A stretch of DNA of 11,273 bases from JAAYZB01 sp937958685. Its GTDB lineage: Bacteria; Bacillota_I; Bacilli_A; Izemoplasmatales; Hujiaoplasmataceae. Positions 6,543 to 11,273 of this stretch are shown piece after piece; the stretch's first letter is position 1; every line of letters begins with the position of its first letter. The stretch spans positions 1 through 11,273 of the forward strand of contig DAITAL010000038.1 of NCBI GenBank assembly GCA_036824265.1. The letters are read 5' to 3'. The position numbers and the translations under genes were made by a program. The notes beneath the pieces are model-generated. The model did no database searches, was not told the DNA's origin, and worked only from the letters and a program-made list of their open reading frames with translations.

Positions 6543-6683
6543 ATGCCTTGGTGGGGATATGTCCTGATCGTTGTCGGCCTTGCCGTTATCGGTTATTTGA
6601 AACTGAAAGTCTTCAGCAATCTGCAGAAAAAGAAAGCCGAAAAGGCCAAAACAAAAGCGGAACATCTTGATAAGGAAGACTAA
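6543..6683 (+). CDS. 46-residue single-pass membrane protein
   Basis: A small gene (MPWWGYVLIV..., ending HLDKED) starts at 6543 behind an ideal ribosome-binding site, AAAGGAGG at 6528-6535, seven bases before the ATG, and ends at TAA 6681-6683, where the operon terminator begins. Residues 3-20 form one hydrophobic helix opened by two tryptophans. The rest is a highly charged tail with repeated lysine and alanine (QKKKAEKAKTKAEH), probably helical and cytoplasmic. It lies 15 bases after the second permease on the same transcript. I do not recognise the family. It may be an accessory subunit of the exporter or simply a co-transcribed membrane peptide; the strong translation signal and clean stop argue that it is a real gene. 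Confidence 0.78.
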   Translation: MPWWGYVLIVVGLAVIGYLKLKVFSNLQKKKAEKAKTKAEHLDKED

Positions 6684-6710
6684 AAAACCCGGATTTTCCG
6701 GGTTTTTCTT
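6683..6710. terminator. Bidirectional terminator between the ABC operon and sodA
   Basis: AAAAACCCGG (6683-6692) pairs perfectly with CCGGGTTTTT (6698-6707) around ATTTT. The plus strand ends in a T run, and because the 5' arm is A-rich, the minus-strand transcript also ends in a T run. It sits between two convergent genes, the 46-residue membrane protein gene and sodA, and should stop both transcripts. Confidence 0.9.
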
Positions 6711-6739
6711 ATGAGTTGTGTTCTTGAGGGAATCAGTGA

Positions 6740-7342
6740 TTAAGGGCGAAAACGACTGGTGACGACATCCCAATCGATGACATTGAAAAAGTTGTCAATG
6801 TACTCGGGACGACGATTTTGGTACTTCAGATAATAGGCATGCTCCCAAACATCGATTCCCAGAAGCACAGTTCCCCATTCCAAGGGAGTATCTTGATTGG
6901 GAGTAGAGACCACGGCGAGCTTGCCGTCCTGCTGCTGGATCAGCCAAGCCCAACCGGAGCCGAACCGGGTTTTGGCGGCGTCGGAGAAGCGCGTCTTGAA
7001 TGCAGCGAAAGAGCCAAAATCACGGATGATGGCCTCCAATAGGGGACCTTGCGGTTCTTTCCCGCCATTTATCTTCAATGCACTGAAGAACAGGTTGTGA
7101 TTGTAGTGCCCGCCGCCGTTGTTGCGAACGGCAGTTCGAATATCCTCAGGGAGATTGTCCAAATTGAGCAACAAAGCCTCAAGTGTCGCATATGGTAGCT
7201 CCGGATGCTTTTCCAGAGCGGCATTCAATTGGTTGACATAAGCCTGATGATGCTTGGTATGGTGGATCTGCATGGTTTCGGTGTCGATGTAAGGCTCGAG
7301 AAAGTCATAGGAATAGCCAAGTTGTGGCAGGGTGTAGGTCAT
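6740..7342 (-). CDS. sodA: Superoxide dismutase, manganese type
   Basis: This 200-residue cytosolic enzyme converts superoxide to oxygen and hydrogen peroxide. Metal ligands of the Fe/Mn superoxide dismutase family are all present: His27 (IHHTKHH), His82 (GGGHYNHNLFF), Asp164 and His168 (DVWEHAYY). Glycine at 77 and glutamine in TPNQDTPL at 150 follow the manganese pattern rather than the iron one, and YYLKYQNRRPEYI is typical of bacterial MnSOD. Metal preference from sequence is a tendency, and cambialistic use cannot be excluded. The ATG follows a perfect AAAGGAGG with seven bases of spacing. The gene has its own promoter and ends at the bidirectional hairpin, so it is probably monocistronic. 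Its presence indicates that the organism meets oxygen at least at times. Confidence 0.97.
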   Translation of the reverse strand: MTYTLPQLGYSYDFLEPYIDTETMQIHHTKHHQAYVNQLNAALEKHPELPYATLEALLLNLDNLPEDIRTAVRNNGGGHYNHNLFFSALKINGGKEPQGPLLEAIIRDFGSFAAFKTRFSDAAKTRFGSGWAWLIQQQDGKLAVVSTPNQDTPLEWGTVLLGIDVWEHAYYLKYQNRRPEYIDNFFNVIDWDVVTSRFRP

Positions 7343-7378
7343 GGTGAATCCTCCTTTATCACGTGGTTCTACAGTTAG

Positions 7379-7407
7379 ATTATACCATCCCCGTCCCTGA
7401 CAGCCAA
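7379..7407 (-). promoter_or_regulatory. Promoter of sodA (extended -10)
   Basis: On the minus strand a TGGTATAAT extended -10 occupies 7387-7379, and TTGGCT at 7407-7402 is a fair -35 box at 17-base spacing. The predicted start near 7372 gives a leader of about 30 bases holding the AAAGGAGG ribosome-binding site (7357-7350). No obvious Fur- or PerR-like operator was recognised. Confidence 0.78.
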
Positions 7408-7433
7408 ACGCTTTGCTCAGTGGGACAGCCAGG

Positions 7434-7464
7434 AAAAAGACGGATCTTCGAGTTGATCCGTCTT
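7434..7464 (-). terminator. Rho-independent terminator after rnhC
   Basis: Read on the minus strand, AAGACGGATC (7464-7455) pairs with GATCCGTCTT (7446-7437) around an eight-base loop and runs into five T residues (7438-7434). The 10-base-pair stem lies 18 bases after the rnhC stop codon and separates rnhC from the downstream sodA promoter. Confidence 0.85.
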
Positions 7465-7481
7465 GTCAATGCCAGCTGAAA

Positions 7482-8399
7482 TCACATCATGGACTTGATC
7501 TTGTCCAGGTTCTTGAAGTTGGTTTTGGCGATCTCCTCGAAGATGGAAAACCCCTTTTCGAGGGCGATGCGCTTACCGATCAGGTCCACGGCGACAGAGG
7601 CGCCAAAGGGTAGGTTGATGCCCACCTTGCGATTCAAGGCTTGCATCTCGGCGATGAATGCATCGCGCGCGATGATGGAGGCGGCCGCAACCGACAGGAA
7701 CTTTGCTTCCGCGCCGGTCGCAAAGGTGATGTTTTCGTAGACTTCCTTGCCGGAAAGGTACTGAAAGTAGTGTTCCCGCGAACAGAATTCGTCGATGATC
7801 ACCTTGTCGACATGGCCCTTGTGCTTGGCGGCGAGTTTGAGAATGGCGTGGTTGTGCAGATAGGCTTTGATCTTGTTCATGTTGAAGCCAAGCCGTGTCA
7901 AATCGTTGTATTTCTTGTTGTCGGTGACCAACAGCTGATACGAGAGCCTGGCTTTGAGTTTGGCGGCGGTGGCGACGATCGCCTCATCGGTCATCTTCTT
8001 GCTGTCTCTCACGCCGATCGAGGTCAGATAGGCGTAATCATCGGTTTTGATGTAAACGGCGCAGACAATCACCGGACCGAAAAAATCGCCGGTGCCGACT
8101 TCGTCGGAACCGATGGCTCTGACTTTCTTCTCCGGCGGGAACGGTTGGTCATGGTCCTTGGGTTTGGGGACAACTCCGGTGTCCGGCGTGAAACCAATAA
8201 TCTCGGAGAACATCAGGTAATCGTCCCTGGCGGCTTTGCCCTGGAGCATCACCTTCCCCGATGTGAAGACTGTGGCCGTGATGTCTTCTGACTTCGCAAG
8301 GAACAGGACATGTTCAAGTTGATGGTCTTGAACGATGTCGCGATAATAGTCGATCACAGCCTGGATGTCGGTCGCCGTTGCGGTAAAAACATAGTTCAC
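7482..8399 (-). CDS. rnhC: Ribonuclease HIII
   Basis: RNase HIII cuts the RNA strand of RNA-DNA hybrids, removing R-loops and primers. The 305-residue protein shows the HIII layout: an N-terminal substrate-binding domain (about 1-75, TBP-like in this family) and then the catalytic domain, which opens with IGSDEVGTGDFFGP, where Asp99 and Glu100 are the first two acidic active-site residues. Asp203 in VIIDEF and the acidic residue in ASIIARD complete the likely set. The RDSKKM segment at 131-136 is characteristic of type 2 RNases H, and the separate N-terminal domain distinguishes HIII from HII. The start appears to be GTG at 8399, with AAGGAAG nine bases upstream; no suitable ATG is nearby. 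The gene is transcribed away from mutS2. Confidence 0.95.
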   Translation of the reverse strand: MNYVFTATATDIQAVIDYYRDIVQDHQLEHVLFLAKSEDITATVFTSGKVMLQGKAARDDYLMFSEIIGFTPDTGVVPKPKDHDQPFPPEKKVRAIGSDEVGTGDFFGPVIVCAVYIKTDDYAYLTSIGVRDSKKMTDEAIVATAAKLKARLSYQLLVTDNKKYNDLTRLGFNMNKIKAYLHNHAILKLAAKHKGHVDKVIIDEFCSREHYFQYLSGKEVYENITFATGAEAKFLSVAAASIIARDAFIAEMQALNRKVGINLPFGASVAVDLIGKRIALEKGFSIFEEIAKTNFKNLDKIKSMM

Positions 8400-8420
8400 C
8401 CTATATCACTTCCTTAGTAT

Positions 8421-8445
8421 ATTTTATCATCTTTTATGGTAAAAT
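8421..8445. promoter_or_regulatory. Divergent, overlapping promoter elements of rnhC and mutS2
   Basis: The short space between the divergent genes holds TGATAAAAT on the minus strand (8429-8421) and TGGTAAAAT on the plus strand (8437-8445). Both are extended -10 boxes, and together they form an inverted repeat with nine of ten arm bases matching. Neither has a good -35 box at 17 bases; each -35 region falls on the other promoter. Predicted leaders are only about 13-16 bases. Confidence 0.6.
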
Positions 8446-8464
8446 AGTAACGAATGAGGGTGAA

Positions 8465-10786
8465 ATGATGTTCGCTGATACCGGCATACTCGAGTTTGAC
8501 CGGGTTCTGGCTGACCTTAGGGGCTTTGCGGTAACGGACATGGCGAAGGCAAAGATCCTCAAACTTGTGCCGACAAGCCACAAAACGGACGTCATCGCGA
8601 TGCTTGCGGAAGTCCAAACGGCAAAGACGATGATCGAGCGGTATGACGAATCGCCGATGACCGGCGTCTTGAATGTCGAAGAGGCAATCAAGCGGGCGAG
8701 GATCGGCTCGTCGCTGACAATCGAGGAATTGCTCCGCATCGTCTCCTTGGCTGAAGCAGAAACCAGAACCGATAAATATATCAGGAAAGTCAGACTGCTC
8801 GAGATCGACTCGGGTTCTTTGAATCACTATTATGACGCCCTCATCCAGCATCCCAAACTCAAAACGGAGATCGATGCCGCCATCGACGCCAAGGGTTATG
8901 TCGTCGACGGCGCCTCGCCGGAACTAGCCCAGATTCGCAAGAAGTTGGTGATCACCGAAAAGCGCATCGGCGAAAAGATGGAATCCCAAATGCGGCAGGA
9001 AGCCCCGAGACTGACCGACACCCTGATCACCATCCGCAACAACCGTCTGGTGCTTCCCGTCAAGGCGGAATTCCGCAATGTCGTCAAAGGCATCGTCCAT
9101 GACATGTCCGCCAGCAAGGAGACGGTATTCATCGAACCGCTCGCCTGCGTCGACCTCAACAACCAATTTCAGACCTTGCTGATCGAGGAGCAGGACGCAA
9201 TCGCGAAAATCCTCTATCGCCTGAGCCAAGCGGTTGCCGTCGAGGCTGAGAGCTTGCTCGCCAATATCAGCATCTTTGTCGAACTTGATATCATCTTCGC
9301 CAAAGCGAAGCGCGCCATTGCCAACGACGAGGAGTGTCCGGAGATCACCGACAGGGAAATCGTGCTTCGCAACGCCAGGCATCCGGCAATCGCCCGCGAT
9401 GTCGCCGTCCCCAACACGATCAAGTTCATGAACTATCGGACCATCGTCATCACCGGTCCGAACACCGGCGGCAAAACAGTGGCGCTGAAGACGCTGGGGT
9501 TGCTGTCGATCATGGTGCAAAGCGGCATGTTCATCCCTGTTGACGCGGGGTCCAAGACGCTTTGTTTTGCCAACATTTTTGCCGACATCGGTGACGAGCA
9601 ATCGATCGAGCAGTCCCTGTCGACATTCTCCTCACATGTCACCAAGATCATCCATATCCTCCAACATCTTACGCCCAAGTCCCTTGTTTTACTTGATGAA
9701 TTGGGATCGGGGACCGACCCCAAGGAAGGCGCAAGCCTGGCAATCAGCATTCTGGAGCATATTCGCACGCAGCGTGTCTACGCGATGGTAACGACGCATT
9801 ACCCTGAACTAAAGGTCTACGCCTACAACCTGGAAGACACGGTCAACGCCTCGGTGGAATTCGATATCGATTCCCTGAAGCCCACTTACAGACTGCAGAT
9901 CGGGATTCCCGGAACTTCAAATGCGCTCGACATCGCCGCGCGCCTCGGTTTGGGACAAGAAATCGTCGAACATGCGAAGGCGGTGTCGCTGACCTTCGAC
10001 ACGGCGACGACGAACCTGATCAAAAAGCTGGAGCAGCAGAACAAGGAACTGCAGACAGAAATCGAAGCGGTCGAAGAGTTGCGGAAGAATCTGGAAAACC
10101 AGCAGGCGGATCTCGAAAGACAGATTGCTGAAAGCAAACTGAAGCAAAACCGGATCATCAAGGATCTCGAAGCCAAAAAAGCAGAAGAACTCGCCAAGAC
10201 CAAGGCGGAAGCAATCAGGCTCATCGACGAATTGGACCGACTCAAGAAACAAGGGTTCCTCAAGGAGCACGAACTGGCCAAACTGAAATATGAAGTCAAG
10301 CAGATCGGCAATTCGGAACCCGAATTCGCCAAAACCGACCACCGCTCCATTCGGGTCGGCGACAAAGTCAACGTGATTCCCTACCAAAGAATCGGCATCG
10401 TCAACAAACAGCGAAACAACGATGCCTTCGAAGTCCAAATGGGAGCTTTGACCGCGGTCTTCAACGAAAGCGAACTCGAGTACGCGGACAACAAGGACAA
10501 ACCGGCGACGACACCGGCGGTGACAATCGCCAAGGAGGGAGTCGCGCACGTCGAACTCGACCTGCGCGGCAAGCGCTTCGACGAAGCGATGGATCTACTC
10601 GACAAGTATGTCGACGACTGCCAGTTCCATCACCTCGAGTTTGCCTCGATCATTCACGGATACGGTACCGGCGCCCTGCGCAAGGCTGTGGCCGAATACG
10701 TCAAGCGCAACAAGGGAATCATCCGTTCCCGCCCGGGCGGCGAGAATGAAGGCGGCCAGGGCGTCACCATCATCTATTTCAAGTAG
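8465..10786 (+). CDS. mutS2: MutS2: ATPase with C-terminal SMR nuclease domain
   Basis: MutS2 lacks the mismatch-reading N-terminal domain of MutS. It suppresses recombination in some species and, in Bacillus subtilis, acts on collided ribosomes; which role applies here is not visible. The 773 residues contain the family domains in order: helical core/clamp (about 1-310), ATPase with Walker A GPNTGGKT at 331-338, a Walker B LVLLDELGSGTDP with Asp411 and Glu412, TTHYPELK after it, a long charged coiled coil at about 515-630, a KOW-like stretch, and the SMR domain with LDLRG at 698-702 and HGYGTG at 731-736. Both SMR nuclease motifs look intact. The gene begins with two ATG codons, 8465 and 8468; GAGGG at 8456-8460 is better spaced for the second, so the protein may be one residue shorter. 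Confidence 0.96.
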   Translation: MMFADTGILEFDRVLADLRGFAVTDMAKAKILKLVPTSHKTDVIAMLAEVQTAKTMIERYDESPMTGVLNVEEAIKRARIGSSLTIEELLRIVSLAEAETRTDKYIRKVRLLEIDSGSLNHYYDALIQHPKLKTEIDAAIDAKGYVVDGASPELAQIRKKLVITEKRIGEKMESQMRQEAPRLTDTLITIRNNRLVLPVKAEFRNVVKGIVHDMSASKETVFIEPLACVDLNNQFQTLLIEEQDAIAKILYRLSQAVAVEAESLLANISIFVELDIIFAKAKRAIANDEECPEITDREIVLRNARHPAIARDVAVPNTIKFMNYRTIVITGPNTGGKTVALKTLGLLSIMVQSGMFIPVDAGSKTLCFANIFADIGDEQSIEQSLSTFSSHVTKIIHILQHLTPKSLVLLDELGSGTDPKEGASLAISILEHIRTQRVYAMVTTHYPELKVYAYNLEDTVNASVEFDIDSLKPTYRLQIGIPGTSNALDIAARLGLGQEIVEHAKAVSLTFDTATTNLIKKLEQQNKELQTEIEAVEELRKNLENQQADLERQIAESKLKQNRIIKDLEAKKAEELAKTKAEAIRLIDELDRLKKQGFLKEHELAKLKYEVKQIGNSEPEFAKTDHRSIRVGDKVNVIPYQRIGIVNKQRNNDAFEVQMGALTAVFNESELEYADNKDKPATTPAVTIAKEGVAHVELDLRGKRFDEAMDLLDKYVDDCQFHHLEFASIIHGYGTGALRKAVAEYVKRNKGIIRSRPGGENEGGQGVTIIYFK

Positions 10787-10797
10787 GAGTTGAGGTT

Positions 10798-11103
10798 ATG
10801 CGTTCCATGCATCTTGAGCCAGACATTCCCCTTGAAAACGGGGTGTTCGTCATCGAGTTTTATGCCCGTTGGTGCGGCACCTGCCGAAGCATCACCCGAA
10901 TCGTGACGGAACTCGAGGAAGAGATGGGCTTCAAAGGCGTCCTCGTCGATGTCGAACAGCTGCCGCTCGTCGCCAGGAGTTTCCGGGTCAAGGGCGTACC
11001 GATCATCGTCGTTACCGAAGACGGTGTCGAACTGCTCAGGATCGGCGGTTCTATGACCAAGGAAGAAGTGCGCAACTGGCTACTCGAAAGCAAAGTGATC
11101 TGA
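10798..11103 (+). CDS. Thioredoxin-family protein with CGTC active site
   Basis: This 101-residue cytosolic protein has a compact thioredoxin fold pattern: a first strand FVIEFYARWC, the redox motif Cys26-Gly-Thr-Cys29 (WCGTC), and the cis-proline Pro68 in VKGVPIIVV, followed by a final strand ending in LRIGG and a C-terminal helix. No signal peptide is seen. Classical thioredoxin has CGPC; threonine in place of proline generally makes the motif more oxidising, so it may not be the organism's main thioredoxin. GGAG lies eight bases before the ATG, and the gene follows mutS2 by 11 bases in the same operon. A thioredoxin near mutS2 also occurs in Bacillus-type genomes. Targets are unknown. Confidence 0.9.
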   Translation: MRSMHLEPDIPLENGVFVIEFYARWCGTCRSITRIVTELEEEMGFKGVLVDVEQLPLVARSFRVKGVPIIVVTEDGVELLRIGGSMTKEEVRNWLLESKVI

Positions 11104-11126
11104 AATAACCGGAAAGGACGACCGCC

Positions 11127-11273
11127 GTGGACGGAATTCTCTTGTACGACAAACCATCGGGACCATCGAGCCACGATGCCGTTATGGCGGCCAGACGCGC
11201 TCTTGGTACCCGCAAGATCGGCCATACGGGCACTCTCGATCCATTGGCATCGGGGCTGCTGATTCTTTGCGTC
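11127..11273 (+). CDS. truB: tRNA pseudouridine-55 synthase, N-terminal fragment
   Basis: The window ends inside this gene after 49 codons. It starts with GTG at 11127 behind a GGAAAGGA ribosome-binding region. MDGILLYDKPSGPSSHDAV is the conserved TruB N-terminus, and KIGHTGTLDPLASGLLILCV carries the catalytic Asp in GTLDP. TruB makes the universal pseudouridine 55 in the T-loop of tRNA. Serine replaces the usual threonine in the SHD motif region (PSSHD against the common TSHD), a mild change. It lies 23 bases after the thioredoxin gene, on the same strand, and is probably co-transcribed. The rest of the gene is outside the window. Confidence 0.95.
   Translation, partial: MDGILLYDKPSGPSSHDAVMAARRALGTRKIGHTGTLDPLASGLLILCV

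Noticed and set aside
7358..7367. ATCACGTGGT, a small palindrome in the sodA leader, as a possible operator
   Set aside because: The core is a six-base palindrome that is expected by chance, and it does not match a PerR- or Fur-like box that I know.
7641..8291. Plus-strand open frame opposite rnhC
   Set aside because: RNase HIII on the minus strand has all its catalytic motifs and flanking signals; the opposite frame has none.
9917..10549. Long open frame on the minus strand within mutS2 (about 210 codons)
   Set aside because: It is antisense to the coiled-coil part of a clearly real gene, has no ribosome-binding site or recognisable domain, and its composition (runs of F, D, L) is what reverse-complemented coiled-coil codons give.
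1..11273. Possible UGA=Trp code, as in mycoplasmas
   Set aside because: TGA is the natural stop of several genes (145, 618, 1663, 2535, 3455, 5717 and 11101), each followed at once by another gene or a terminator, and tryptophan is written TGG throughout.
1..11273. CRISPR array, mobile element, phage remnant or new defence island
   Set aside because: No spaced direct repeats, transposase, integrase, terminal repeats or defence-type domains were seen. Genes are housekeeping, tightly packed and similar in base composition by eye, including the tetR-ABC cassette.

Overview
The window looks like an ordinary chromosomal housekeeping region from a low-GC-lineage (Firmicutes/Bacilli-type) bacterium, although its own base composition is moderately GC-rich by eye. 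The taxonomic hints are an RNase HIII of the rnhC type, an SMR-tailed MutS2, a YlbL/SepM-like membrane Lon-domain protease, the lspA-rluD pair found in Bacillus-like genomes, strong AAAGGAGG ribosome-binding sites and TTGACN-17-TATAAT promoters. TGA ends most of the genes and no gene needs it as a sense codon, so the standard bacterial code applies. A UGA=Trp mycoplasma is excluded, while a Bacilli or Acholeplasma-like relative remains possible. The species cannot be named from sequence reading alone.

Region 1 (1-3476, + strand) is a tightly packed operon: the 3' end of psuG (pseudouridine-5'-phosphate glycosidase), a dCMP deaminase, a membrane-anchored Lon-domain protease, a three-helix membrane protein of unknown function, lspA (signal peptidase II) and an RluD-family pseudouridine synthase. 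Neighbouring genes overlap by 4-8 bases or lie within 1-13 bases, and a hairpin terminator begins at the last stop codon. The themes are pyrimidine handling, envelope protein maturation and rRNA modification.

Region 2 (3486-6707, + strand) is a self-contained export cassette: a near-consensus promoter with a perfect 7-2-7 inverted repeat at the predicted transcription start, a TetR-family regulator, an ABC ATPase, two different ABC-2 permeases and a 46-residue single-pass membrane protein. It closes with a strong hairpin that can terminate in both directions. The likely logic is that TetR represses its own operon until an unknown ligand releases it, inducing an ABC exporter.

Region 3 (6740-8399, - strand) holds sodA (Mn-type superoxide dismutase) with its own extended -10 promoter, and rnhC (RNase HIII) with its own terminator. 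Region 4 (8400-11273, + strand) starts at a compact divergent promoter region and runs mutS2, a small CGTC thioredoxin and the start of truB, which is cut by the window edge.

No CRISPR array, insertion sequence, tRNA, rRNA or convincing riboswitch was seen, and no new defence or metabolic system is evident. The points most worth a second look are the TetR operator architecture, the microprotein at the end of the ABC operon, the variant ABC motifs, the uncharacterised membrane protein next to lspA and the mirror-image promoters between rnhC and mutS2.
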